In this document: piece after piece, positions 33,573 through 44,253 of the stretch | Layout of the letters: every line of letters begins with the position of its first letter | Numbering within the stretch: the stretch's first letter is position 1 | NCBI GenBank assembly: GCA_028095005.1 | Contig: CM051460.1 | Span: 235,556,742 to 235,620,741, forward strand | Origin: Rhynchospora pubera | Taxonomy: Eukaryota; Streptophyta; Magnoliopsida; Poales; Cyperaceae | DNA length: 64,000 nt | Direction: 5' to 3' | Position numbers and translations under genes: made by a program | The notes under the pieces: model-generated | The model's database searches: none | Told to the model about the DNA's origin: nothing | What the model saw: the letters and a program-made list of their open reading frames with translations, nothing else

Positions 33573-35611
33573 TGAGAACTTGAAGGCGAGTTTGGATTCG
33601 CCTCCCTGGCCCGCTTGTAGTTTATCTGCAGATTGGTTTGGTGTTGTGTCTCATGCAGTGTAATTTTTCCAACTGCTTCTTCATTCAAGTCCATGACCCG
33701 CTTCTGTTTTTTGGATGTACTGTTATCACTCAGACAACCTGAGTCCTTTCCTCCTGTTTCACCATGCTTCATCCTCTGTCCATTAGAATTGAATTGAGTC
33801 TGTTGTGACCCGGTGTTACCTTCACTCCTAGGCACCCGAGTTCTATCAGTTACCCATCTTCCTATTTGAACCTCCGGTATTTCTTTAGTGTACTTACCCT
33901 CATGTTTCATTCTCCACAACCTCATTTTAATTGGGCAATTTGCATGATCATGCCCTATAAAAGCACAGAACAAGCACACGTTGAGTACCCCTGTGTATAC
34001 AATATAAGCCCAAAAAGGATCTTTGTTTCTCCGATTGACAGGAACCTTAGGAATCAGAGCTTCATTGATTTTCACCAGCAATTGCTGCTTGTAAACCTTG
34101 TACCTCCCAAAGAAGCCAATCTTGATATCAGTCAGAGGAGAACCAACCTGCTTAAATACCAACTGCACCCCTTCTAAGTTGACAGATTCAGCAGGTATGC
34201 CATGTACCTCCACCCAAACCGCAGCCTCATTAACTTGTGGCTGCATTGTATCCTCTATCCCTCTAGCCATTCGACAAATCACCATGTCTCCTTTTATATG
34301 CCAATTCCCTCTCAACACAAAGAACATATCTTCTTGCTCTTTAAATTCTACAATGAAATGATTAGAGCCTGCTGCCTCAATATCCGTGTCAGGGTGAACA
34401 GCCCAAGCATTGCGCATGGTTGTGGAAAATAGTGAGTGAGATATTGACCTTTGAGCCATGACTCTAGCAATGATACAGTTAGACCAAACCCTTTCTTTCT
34501 CAGCATGTTGGGGAATTTGAACCGCATGTATGTTATCATCATCATTTGAACTGAGAGAGGCAAACTGTGCCAAGAATTCTTCATCTGTAAGGTCCATGAT
34601 GGGTTTTTGTGGAGTTAAAATCAAATTTAGTTGTAAGTTTTTTGTGTTGGAGCTGGAAGAGCAGTGTTTGTTTTTTGAGTAGTTTGGGATTGGGCCTAGA
34701 ATAGAGAGATGGTTTCTTAAATATAGGGTTTGGTGAGAAAAATTAATTCGGGCATTTAAAGGGCTGAAGGGTTTCTCTGCTGTTTTTTCAGAATTAATTG
34801 ATGAGCTGGTAAGGGACTGGGGGATTTCCTTACAGTCTACCCGTGCTAGTTTCTGAGTGGGTATGGTTTGTATTGCCTTTACTTTAAAAGGATGGGAAGT
34901 AGGACCTTTTCTAATTTCAGTATCACTCAGTGCTCTTTTTACTTCTTTCTCCTTCTTCTCAGTTGTCCCCACTACATAGGTTTCTGCAATCTTGGTTATC
35001 ATATCCTGACAATCCAATTTGAGTAAGTCAGGCCTTTTCTTTTGCACTGCTTGCTGCAACATTCTCCTTTGATGAAAGACCTCATCAATTCCCTGTTTCT
35101 TTTTTAAGCAGTGTACCGTTGGAGACTCTATCTCTGGTTCCACACAGGATCCTTGAGATTCTATAGGCCTTGTTTCTTCCACTGGACCCGGTGTATCAGC
35201 ATGGGTCATAGTCCGCAAATTGCCGGCATTGCCTATGGGCAGCTGTGGTTGTGAATGTATCAAAAGAGGGGGTAACTGTGGTAGTGACTGACCAGCTATG
35301 TCTATGGGTAGCATCAAATCGAACTCACCACATTTGACTTGGCAAATAATAGAGTGGGGACCTGTATCAGTCAAACAGGTCCTTGAATCCTTTCCGCCGG
35401 CCTTCCCAAACAAATATAGGGTCTTAGAGACTTTTGATTTCTGCCCCCAAGGAATACCAAATTGACCTATAATCAAGTACGGGGTGTGGGCCCTTAGACT
35501 GTTAATGAGCTGATTATTAGCACATGGTTCTAGAGCAAAAACAGAAATACGTATGTCCGGTGTCTGGTCGGGTTCCATGGACCAATGTAGAGAGCGGGAG
35601 AGTTGCAGCAT
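33569..35611 (-). CDS. LINE ORF1: DUF4283/CCHC zinc-knuckle nucleic-acid-binding protein (680 aa)
   Basis: Open from ATG at 35611 to a TGA at 33571-33569 that shares bases with the ORF2 ATG. The N-terminal ~340 residues are low-complexity and unrecognised. From about LTDEEFLAQFASLS a DUF4283-like region follows (VWSNCIIARVMAQRSISHSLF, MRNAWAVHPD, EDMFFVLRGNWHIKGDMVI). It ends in a zinc knuckle CLFCAFIGHDHANC, which fits C-X2-C-X4-H-X4-C. The tail is basic. Plant LINE ORF1 proteins of this layout bind the element RNA and accompany ORF2 to the chromosome. The ORF is complete and in step with the intact ORF2. Confidence 0.92.
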   Translation of the reverse strand: MLQLSRSLHWSMEPDQTPDIRISVFALEPCANNQLINSLRAHTPYLIIGQFGIPWGQKSKVSKTLYLFGKAGGKDSRTCLTDTGPHSIICQVKCGEFDLMLPIDIAGQSLPQLPPLLIHSQPQLPIGNAGNLRTMTHADTPGPVEETRPIESQGSCVEPEIESPTVHCLKKKQGIDEVFHQRRMLQQAVQKKRPDLLKLDCQDMITKIAETYVVGTTEKKEKEVKRALSDTEIRKGPTSHPFKVKAIQTIPTQKLARVDCKEIPQSLTSSSINSEKTAEKPFSPLNARINFSHQTLYLRNHLSILGPIPNYSKNKHCSSSSNTKNLQLNLILTPQKPIMDLTDEEFLAQFASLSSNDDDNIHAVQIPQHAEKERVWSNCIIARVMAQRSISHSLFSTTMRNAWAVHPDTDIEAAGSNHFIVEFKEQEDMFFVLRGNWHIKGDMVICRMARGIEDTMQPQVNEAAVWVEVHGIPAESVNLEGVQLVFKQVGSPLTDIKIGFFGRYKVYKQQLLVKINEALIPKVPVNRRNKDPFWAYIVYTGVLNVCLFCAFIGHDHANCPIKMRLWRMKHEGKYTKEIPEVQIGRWVTDRTRVPRSEGNTGSQQTQFNSNGQRMKHGETGGKDSGCLSDNSTSKKQKRVMDLNEEAVGKITLHETQHQTNLQINYKRAREANPNSPSSSQ

Positions 35612-36150
35612 TTAATGGTGAAGAGGAAGGATCAAACAAGCTAAACCAGATATAGACACAACCTGAGCTAGAGAGTAAAGAAGAAGAAAAAAGGAGGAGG
35701 GCCAAAAGACACGCAAACGGTAAACACCAGAGAGCAAATAAAGTTACCTCAATAACTATAGAGAAAAGCTACATTCAAGGCAATTTAAGACACGGGAGAT
35801 GGGTTGTTGGAGTAATAGAGAGAGAGAAGCCAAGATAAAGATGAAAGAACCTCATTTCCTTTTGTCTTTACAGTGGGGCATTTCTACAAACAGCTTGTGG
35901 GCCTTTTCAAATGTAACACAGGTGGATGTGGCTTTAACTTTAAAATTGTATTGGAGGTAGGTTTGTATCGGTCTGTGCTCTCCCTCGCCGGTCTGTGCTC
36001 TCCATTGCCTGAGGCCGGTGGTTATTGGGGTGCATTCAACGCGCAACTGCGCAAGTACTTGGTGGCAATTCCTAGTTTGCTCTGAGGTGGTTGAAGTGAA
36101 GGCTTGCACAACTCTATTGTAGTCTTTTTTGTTGAACTCCGGAGGAGAGT

Positions 36151-37425
36151 GGCGCTGTCGAGTAAAGTTGTGAATCGTCGCTTTTCAAACGAACAGGACA
36201 CCTCCGTTTTTGAGCTTAGTCGATCTTTAATTAAACTTTTTAATCACATTACTAGTGTTAGCAAATTTCTCAACTCACTGATAATAAAAAATAAACTATA
36301 TTTTCGATGGTTTTATTTTTTTTATGTTGCTTCCTTGTCGACTGCTAATATCTTTTGTTTTTACTAAAACTTTAAAAAGTCTGCACTGTTATGCATAATA
36401 AGTATAATTTATTGATGTTCCAGCAATCTCAATTTTTGATGCTCAAACAATTGATTCAAAAAATTCAAATTGATTTACATAGTTGATGTTCAAAATAATT
36501 TACATGTAAAAAAAGTTTTTATAGGAAAAATCATTATTTCTTAAAATTCCAAATATTCTTTATTTGTTGAAGTATTTGTTATCAAAGAATTAAACTATAC
36601 ATCACATGAATTAATATGTAAGATATTTTGAGAAGTGTAAGATAATTCAATTGTAAAGCGTGCAGCGTGCTCAATACCGTGCCTCAAATGGTCGGCCCAC
36701 TCATGACTCAGCACTTGTTATTTGGTTTTTTATTTTTAAACCAGTGAGATTTTTACAGCAAATAGTGGGGTCTAAGATTAATTTTTGCTCGAGTTCGCAC
36801 GTACCAAACAAAAGCATTCCCACCTTTGGCACAAGAAGTGCACATGCATAACCAAAAAAAAAAAAATCAAATTGGACATCGTTGCATTTAATTTACATCG
36901 CTAATGATTTATGCTAGTAAATTTGGCGCACATGATAAAATGTTCAATTTATTTTTATTGGGATCTAACATGATAAAATTTCAATTCATGTGATCAGGAG
37001 ATGAAGGGAAAAAAATCAATTCACCCAAAATTTATGCTTTTTTTTATGAAAGGAAAAAAAAAGCAGAAAAGAGATGAAGGAAAAAAAGCAGAAAAGAGAT
37101 GAAGGAAAAAAAATTATTCACCCAAAATTTAGAGGTGAAAGAACTTACCACTCTTCTCCATTCTTCTTGTTCTTCTTATTTTATTTTTTTGAAAATTTTA
37201 TGTTTAGAACGAGTTAAAAGTCTAATATGGGTTCGGTATGAAGTCCCGCGTCATAATCCATATAAGACAAAATTATGGGAAAAAAAATCCAGTCAAACCC
37301 AATTAAATTTTTCTCACATAGGTACGCTAATATATTTTAAGGTTATCGTTTGAAGGTTATCATTTGAACCGAGGATAACTATATTATGTTGCCACCTGCA
37401 TATTAATTACAAAACTAGTTTGATC
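36151..37425. other. Gene-free stretch beyond the LINE
   Basis: The bases right after 36150 continue the pre-insertion locus. No exon or element ends are supported. GAAAAGAGATGAAGGAAAAAAA is repeated near 37066-37110. Confidence 0.45.
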
Positions 37426-37567
37426 GTTGGAAGAAAGAAGAAGAAGAAGGAAGAAGAAGAAAAAAAATTATAAACAATTCAAATTCTTCACAAAGTTACA
37501 CAATTTCCAATACTTCTTCCCACTTCTTCCCTTCTTCCCTTCTTCCCACACCTTTCCAAACGCACCC
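37426..37567. mobile_element. GTTTGGAT-ended MITE, copy 6 (left end decayed)
   Basis: The right end CTTTCCAAACGCACCC and core TATAAACAATTCAAATTCTTC with CAATTTCCAATACTTCTTCC match the family. The left tip is diverged (GTTTGATCGTTGGAAGAAAG), so the border and TSD are uncertain. Confidence 0.65.
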
Positions 37568-38900
37568 ATGAAGATGTGAGAACGGAATATATAAATCATG
37601 TAATAAGATGCAGTACACTATGTGCCGATATATAATGATAATAATATTTTTCTGTTGATTTCTATTAATTTGCTCGATCTTTTCAGATAACTATTAACAT
37701 TTATACCGTTTTATGTAACTCTTAAATTTAATTTCATTAGTCAACACCAGCTTTTTAGTTTTATTACAATCATATTGATGTACCATAATTTTAGTTTCCA
37801 TTTATTATAAAACAATATGGGAAACAAGTAACAATTATTTTCACATTACGGTTGAGTAGTTATTTCTGCACATTTTTATAACAAAATAAATTAGTATTGT
37901 ATCGCTCCAATCATGATTATTGAATATTGTATTCACTTTTACGAGATTAATTTTATATTTCAAATCAAGATTTTAAAATGTGATTTGAGTGGCATAACAA
38001 ATCAGAGGTTGATTTAGTTTTTTTAAAATTATTTCGGTGATAAAATAGTCGACAAAATTATATTATGCCATTTTTTATAAAATGCTTCTCATAAAATCAG
38101 ACATATTTGATAGAATTTAATCATAAATTCATATTAATCTGATATTAAATTGAGATTTCATGATTAATTAAATATGTTTTGCGCAACAATAATTTTTGAT
38201 AAAGCTACATTTTTACAAATAACTTAATATATGATCGCAAAGCGAAAAATTTGTAATATTTGTATGTCTGAACAATTTTTAAATCAACAATCGTTTATTT
38301 TAAAATTGTTTTCACTCCTGAAAATACTGATAATTCCATTTTTTCGTTGAAACAATTTCATCGGTGAAATATAAGAAAATTATCGACAATAATATGGTTT
38401 TACTGCGAGCTAAATTTTTTTGAAAAAGATGTGATTCCATCATGCGTTTTTCTTCAAATATGATAAAATACCGTATTTTATAACCTTTGCTTCAAATATT
38501 TATTTAATTTTAATTATATTAGTAATTATTAACATGAAAATTATATAAATCCTAACTTTTCGCAATAAAAAATAGATTTTCGCAACATAGTTCCCCAGTA
38601 CAATTGACACAACTGAATCATTTTAGCACACCTCCATAACCACCTGTCCATCTCAATATAGTGAATTTTAGAATTCCATAACAACCGGACACGCCTTAAT
38701 AATCTAAAATTTATTTTTCCCTCCATATCGATGCTGCAATAGTGTATTATAAAAAAAATAAAGCTTCCTTTGCTTGGACACATTAGTGTATCTAAAAAAA
38801 AATTAAAAGCTTACTTTGTAGGACAAGCCAGTGCATATAAAAAACTAAATGCCTACGGGCTTTCATAAAAAAAAGAAAAAGGTATCTAAAATACTAAGGA
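37568..38900. other. Gene-free AT-rich stretch
   Basis: Nothing supported; only short incidental ORFs. Confidence 0.45.
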
Positions 38901-39250
38901 CCCGTTTGGATGAATCCTTATCTTCTCCCGCGCGGGATCGTTCAGTGCAGTCTACGAACCGTCCGATCTGATCTGGACGGTTCGGGCCTACCAATCAGGT
39001 TACATGCACGGAGCTCCCTTTGCCATTGAGACTAAATCACACGGCTCACAGCAGTGCACTCGACAGTCCCGCGCGGGATGAGATTTCATTTCCGTTTGGA
39101 TGGGGTAGGAATTTGGGAAATTTGTAATTTCTAGGAATAAATTTATTGGGAAGTGTGTAATTTTGTGAAGAGTTTGGATTATTTATAATAAATTTGATAT
39201 ATAAAATGCCCGGAATTGCAAATTTCTGCCCATCCAAATTTAACCCTACT
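38901..39250. mobile_element. GTTTGGAT-ended MITE, copy 7, split by a nested insertion
   Basis: The left tip CCCGTTTGGATG (38901-38912) is separated from the rest (39092 to about 39246: CCGTTTGGATGGGGTAGGAATTTGG to CCCATCCAAATTTAACCC) by the 38913-39091 element. The family core is present in reverse (TTGGGAAGTGTGTAATTTTG, GAGTTTGGATTATTTATAA). Flanks are TAA on the left and TAC on the right, so the TSD is not exact. Confidence 0.75.
38913..39091. mobile_element. Mutator-like small element (179 bp) nested in MITE copy 7, 11-bp TSD
   Basis: CCGTTTGGATG stands on both sides (38902-38912, 39092-39102). The sub-terminal repeats CCCGCGCGGGAT are palindromic at both ends. The middle shares GGACGGTT, CGGGCCTA(C/T)CAATCA and CACGGAG(C/T)T(C/T)CC with the 28743-28934 element, so both belong to one family. 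An insertion dated after MITE copy 7. Confidence 0.82.
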
Positions 39251-39268
39251 AGTATACCTAAAATATTT

Positions 39269-39483
39269 GGGTGTGTTTGGATGAGCCAAGAATAAAGAAT
39301 TTCGGTATGCGTGCTCGTTCAAATTCCTTATTATTGTATCATGGTTTTGTTAGTATAGAATAAGGCTATAAGGGCCCAAATTCTTTATTTTTGTGTTGTT
39401 TGGGTTGCACAAGAATAAGAATAAACACGTATACCGAAATTTTTTATTCTTTATTTCTTATTCAAGGCTGATCCAAATACACC
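39269..39483. mobile_element. MITE with GGTGTGTTTGGATGAGCC end, copy 2 (reversed)
   Basis: Ends GGGTGTGTTTGGATGAGCC and GGCTGATCCAAATACACC. The centre ATCATGGTTTTGTTAGTATA is the reverse complement of the centre of the 20830-21058 copy. No clear TSD. Confidence 0.75.
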
Positions 39484-39889
39484 TGCGTTTCAGAAACGCT
39501 TACGGTGGATTTTTGACCTCCTCATTGATTCTTGATTCCGTCACGTATCACTTTTTAACCATAATTTAATCTTTGCCTAAGTCGTAGAATATATTCCGCA
39601 TGAAAAATATACTGTTTGTTTAATTTGCCGCGCTAATGGATACATCCAGTTTTTTCACTCCTGGAGAGGAACAGTCGGTGTGAATCACCTTGGATTCGTT
39701 AATTTTAACAATTAATCAACCGTTGTAGGATCAGTAATCCTAATCTTACTTAGACATCACAATCAAGAATGCATTTACCAAATTAATTAAAACCCATCTC
39801 AATTTCCAATTCCCAACTCCCTCCAATTCCTTAATTTTTCCCATTAATACCTTCCTCTCTCTTTCTCTACTTTTATTTCCCATCCCGAA

Positions 39890-40162
39890 AATTGAATCGT
39901 ATTTAATTTTCTGAAAAAGAAAATAATAATTTCCATCAGTTGTATCTCTAACTCACACAAACTCTGTTTCTTCTCGTGAGGTGCATTTGTTCTACTCATC
40001 TCGTATCTCCACCTATCAACCACACCTCAATTTATTATATTTGATTTATCTTGTGACTTGTTCAAATCGATAAAGCCTCTTTGATCTTCTCTTGTTGGTG
40101 GATCGGTTCTGTTTATAGGCGAATCTACTGTTTCTCTCTTGATTTAAGAGGTGCAATTCGAG
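39890..40162 (+). promoter_or_regulatory. Probable 5' UTR exon and leader-intron donor of the AGCVIII kinase gene
   Basis: A CT-rich stretch (about 39960-40150) ends at CGAG|GTAATG near 40163. A good acceptor, TTTTGTATCAG, occurs at about 40978, shortly before the kinase ATG at 41047. This fits a leader intron of about 815 bp. Inside it, GAGGACGGAGGGAAC (near 40812) resembles a Stowaway MITE tip, with no partner found. Transcript boundaries are inferred. Confidence 0.45.
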
Positions 40163-41046
40163 GTAATGTACTTGAATCTGTGTAAATTTCATTTTTTTCT
40201 TACAATTGCTTTACTTTTTTGGCGATTTAGTTGCTTCAGCTATGGTTCACTGATCTTTCTTAGTAGCAAATTTTAATTCTTTTCTCTTTTTTTCGCTTTG
40301 ATTGAAGTTGAAATGTGAATCTCAGTTTTGCATTCTTGTATTGAGTTGTTTTGCTACTTGCATTGGGGAACAAATCGAGGCACCTTACTTTCAATTTCGA
40401 GAGATCAATGGCATTACTAGAAATTGCAATTTTCAAAGTATATTTGGTTTGTAGAGAGCGAGACATTATAGAAATTCATGAATTTTCGACAGCTGTTGAT
40501 GAGGTTATTACAGGAAGTGTCAGATGCTGGCAAACTTAGGCTGCTAATTAGGAAGATCATGAGTTCTCGATTTTTTTATTATTGTTTTCCTAATAAATCG
40601 GTCTCCGGTCTACTGTTCTAGATGCAAAATATTTTTTTATATTCAAAGCTCTTGTTTAATTTTCCTGGATGCAATAGATTTGCTTCTTCGATATACAATG
40701 TTGGCAACCTTTGCCAACCATTTCAGAAAAGAGAGGATCTTAAATCTTGCGTTATAAAGAGGCAATCTTCTAACTATGGTCCCTTTCAAACAGTAATTTC
40801 TTCTATAAAGTGAGGACGGAGGGAACATTTTGTGATTTTAGGACAAGCTGGGATCTAGTTTGCAGATTACTAAAAAGGCATAAAGCAGGTTTGTAGTATT
40901 TTATAAACTTCATTTACATTTTGAGATTTCTAGTGTTAGCCGTAAACATAGTAACAAATTTGTAAATTTTGTATCAGGCGACAAATGAATGCTGTATTTG
41001 CTGAGTGGTTTTAAGGCATGAGATGATATGAACATTACACTTCCTC

Positions 41047-44000
41047 ATGGATATGGAAGCTTCTTGTAGCACTTCTGAAATTGTCAAATCTAATGAGTTT
41101 GAAGGATGCTCGCCCCTGTCAGATGGGCCACACCGCACGCGTCGAATCAACATCAACCCTGATGAAATTGACGAACTGGACCAGCTGCTGAAGGCAATAG
41201 ACATGAGGATCTCTAGGGGACTTACAGGTCCTGATCCGCTAAGCCGTTTTGACAAGGTGGCCAGAGCGCGAATGCCATCTCAGTCACCCAAAGCCAGCTC
41301 ATCGGAATCTGCGAATATTAAGCAGGCTTTGAGGCGCCTCTGCATTTCCCAGGCTTCGGAGATGGCAGCCCAAAAACGGGCCACAAAAAAGTCAGATGGA
41401 TCGGGAGGAGGTGTCTCAGAACCTGTATCTGGCACCATTCGCCGGCTCTACGCCTCTCTGGTGGTTCGATCGGATGAATCCGAAGAGAAGATGAATCTCG
41501 TACCAGAGAAAGATACTGGCAATCCAGTACATGCTGAAAAGAAGGGAAAAATGCTCTCAAAAAATTGTATGGGTTGTATAACAAATAAAATTGAACCTGA
41601 ACCATCTTCTGATACAAGCTGTAGTAACCTAATGCAGCCTGAGAATTCCAACCTAGAGATTACACAACCTGAACCGGAAATTAAACCCGAACCGTGTAGT
41701 TCATCAACGGAACCAGCAGAAAAGGAAAAGGGGGAATGTTCGCACAGCTCTAAAAGCAGCAATTGCGAATATTACACCACCAGCACGAGTATTAGTGGGG
41801 AGAGTCCCTGTGGGAGTTCATGTGGTGCAGGCACCAGTGCTGGCACTGGTAGGCCCCACATGTCCAAGGATATCAGATGGCCGTCAATCCGCCATATGGC
41901 AGCACAGCAAGGTGGCACGTTGACACTAGACAATTTTAAGCTGATAAAGAGGCTTGGGTGTGGTGACATAGGTACTGATAATCACCAATTTTCTCAACCT
42001 TGCGTCCAAAGTGATAGAGAAGGATGAATTTATTGTTTGATTTGTTATGGCTAGTCAAAGAAAAGGCATTTAATTTCAATATGTTTCGGGGTCCTAATTT
42101 GATTACCTGTTTAGCCTTTTCTTTACACTTCCAGAACTAGGCAGAGATAGGTATATATGTAAGATTTTATACATAAAGAGCAAGTGCATACTTGTAGAGA
42201 ATTTTGCAAATATAATTTCCATAAATAAAAAGGGAACTTATCCAATTCTGTCAAAATTAGGTGAAAGAATTTTGATACATGACTAATCAATATATAGTTC
42301 TGATAGGTTTGAACTTGAAAGAATATCATGCACCATATGTTGTGGACCAGCTGTACTTGAGTTTGTCTTCAATTTAAATCATCAATTATTTTCTTTTTTG
42401 TATTCATGACAGGTACTGTGTACTTAGCAGAGCTTAACGATTCAGATTGTTTGTTTGCACTGAAGGTGATGGATGTGGAGTATTTGGTGAATAGGAAAAA
42501 GATGATGCGGGCCCAGACAGAAAGGGAGATATTAGAGATGCTCGATCATCCTTTTCTACCCACACTATATGCAAGTTTTACCAGTGATAATTTGTCATGC
42601 TTGGTCATTGAGTTCTGTCCTGGAGGAGATCTGCATGTTCTAAGGCAAAAGCAGCCGGGCAGGTGCTTCTCTGAACCAGCTGCAAGGTATGTGCCAGTAT
42701 TTCAGGCTAAAAGTATAATTGCAGTTGTCACAGAAATGACAATGACAGATAGAAATATCAGCCAGAAGTTTAGTTTGGCTTGGTATTAGGGACCAGTGCC
42801 AAACTGGTAATGAGTAACCAAAATTGTTATGAAAGTGTGGTTATCTCATATTTCATCCTGAATTGTTATGAGAAATGCATCTATTGGAATTCTAAGCGTG
42901 ATGATACTGGTTGTGAAATCTAAACTTCAAGAGCCTTGATCTTTATCTAGTGCTGAAAATTACTATTGCAAACTAGCTAGTAAGATGTATATCCCTGCAT
43001 CGTGTTGTCCCTTCTTTCTTTTAAGTTTTCTTCAACTAAATGAGAGACCATGCCCATAGTAAAAGTTAGTACCAGTTGAAGGGGCAAAAATAATGGGTTC
43101 TTAAAACACCTCTGGAGGAAGAAATTTCCTGAGTGGGCTCCATTAAGCTGTTTGTATGGGTTCTTAATGAAAAAATACCAATTAATTTTATATAATTAGT
43201 AGGTAATTTTGTAAATTTAGTGGGTTAGGTAACCTATATCCATCCACATGGCCCTGCCACTGCCTATATCAAAGCAGTTCATTTAAAATTATGCATCATG
43301 CTTGTAACATGTTGCTAACTTTCTCATGTCTGCACACTTAGCAGTTGCTGCTGATGATATCGAAAAAAAATAATAACTTTTTCATGTCTGTGCTTTTTCC
43401 TCAATCCAGATTTTATGTGGCAGAAGTTTTGCTGGCGCTAGAATACCTTCACATGCTAGGCGTGATATACAGAGACCTAAAGCCTGAAAATATACTGGTA
43501 CGAGAAGATGGCCACATAATGCTATCCGATTTCGACCTCTCTCTGCGCTGCTCTGTAAACCCCACCCTCCAATCTTCGTCAAATCGAAGCAAGTATGGTA
43601 ACACGTCGAAGCGCCTTACTGGACCTTGTCCTGAGAAACCATGCATTGACCCATTTTGTCTCCCCCCTGCCTCTTGTTTTGCTCCTCGTCCATCGTGTTA
43701 CCCTTCTAAAGACTCACCCAGTAAGGGGCAAAAATTGAGGATTGATACAGGTCTTCAACTCGTGGCAGAACCTACGGAAGCCCGATCCAATTCCTTTGTT
43801 GGGACACATGAGTACCTTGCACCAGAGATCATAAAAGGAGATGGGCATGGAAGTGCAGTTGACTGGTGGACATTTGGAGTATTCCTTTACGAATTATTGT
43901 ATGGTAAGACACCATTTAAAGGGGCTGATAATGAAGAAACTCTTGCAAATGTGGTTTGTCAGAATCTCCGGTTTCCTGAAAATTCAAATGTGAGTTGCCA

Positions 44001-44253
44001 TGCCCGGGATTTGATCCGACGGCTGTTAGTGAAAGAACCTGAGCATCGATTGGGGTATGCAAAAGGAGCTGCAGAGATAAAGAGCCACCCATTTTTTGAG
44101 GGGTTGAACTGGGCCCTCATACGCTCTGCTGCCCCACCAGAGGCAGATGGGACATGCTATTTGGGGTCAATGTTTGTTGTGCGTAAGAAAAAAGAAGGGA
44201 GGTGTCTGAACTTCATGGGGAATGGAGAAGATGTGGAGTTTGGAGTATTTTAG
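41047..44253 (+). CDS. AGCVIII protein kinase (D6PK-like group), three coding exons
   Basis: Exons 41047-41971, 42413-42686 and 43410-44253 join in frame across GT-AG introns to give 680 aa. The first 295 residues are a Ser/Pro/Glu-rich tail (IDELDQLLKAIDMRISRG near the start). The kinase domain starts at NFKLIKRLGCGDIG, with the glycine loop at 304-309 and Lys326 in FALK. The catalytic loop is YRDLKPEN (420-427) and DFD at 440-442 replaces DFG, a hallmark of plant AGCVIII kinases. An insert of about 85 residues, rich in Cys, Ser and Pro, lies before GTHEYLAPE (531-539) in the activation segment. The chain ends in FGVF, an FxxF-type PDK1-docking tail. Relatives phosphorylate PIN auxin carriers at the plasma membrane. 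Substrate here is inferred from family; the precise orthologue is not assigned. Confidence 0.92.

Larger units (their letters stand above)
29130..36150 (-). mobile_element. Full-length L1-type LINE with two ORFs, poly(A) tail and candidate 11-bp TSD
   Basis: Read on the minus strand: 5' UTR (about 36139-35612), ORF1 (35611-33569), ORF2 (33572-29406), 3' UTR (29405-29154), then a poly(A) tail (T run at 29140-29153 on the plus strand). CGGAGGAGAGT occurs at 29130-29140 and 36140-36150, as expected for a target duplication, so the element would occupy about 29141-36139. Both ORFs are open from end to end, which suggests a recent insertion that may still be competent. The 5' leader holds an 85-codon ORF (36109-35852) and a local duplication of CGGTCTGTGCTCTCC near 35969-36003. 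Confidence 0.9.

Noticed and set aside
29910..35705. Plus-strand and minor minus-strand ORFs inside the LINE
   Set aside because: Shadows of LINE ORF1 and ORF2.
40812..40826. GGACGGAGGGAAC, Stowaway-like tip
   Set aside because: No partner terminus or TA duplication found; not reported as an element.
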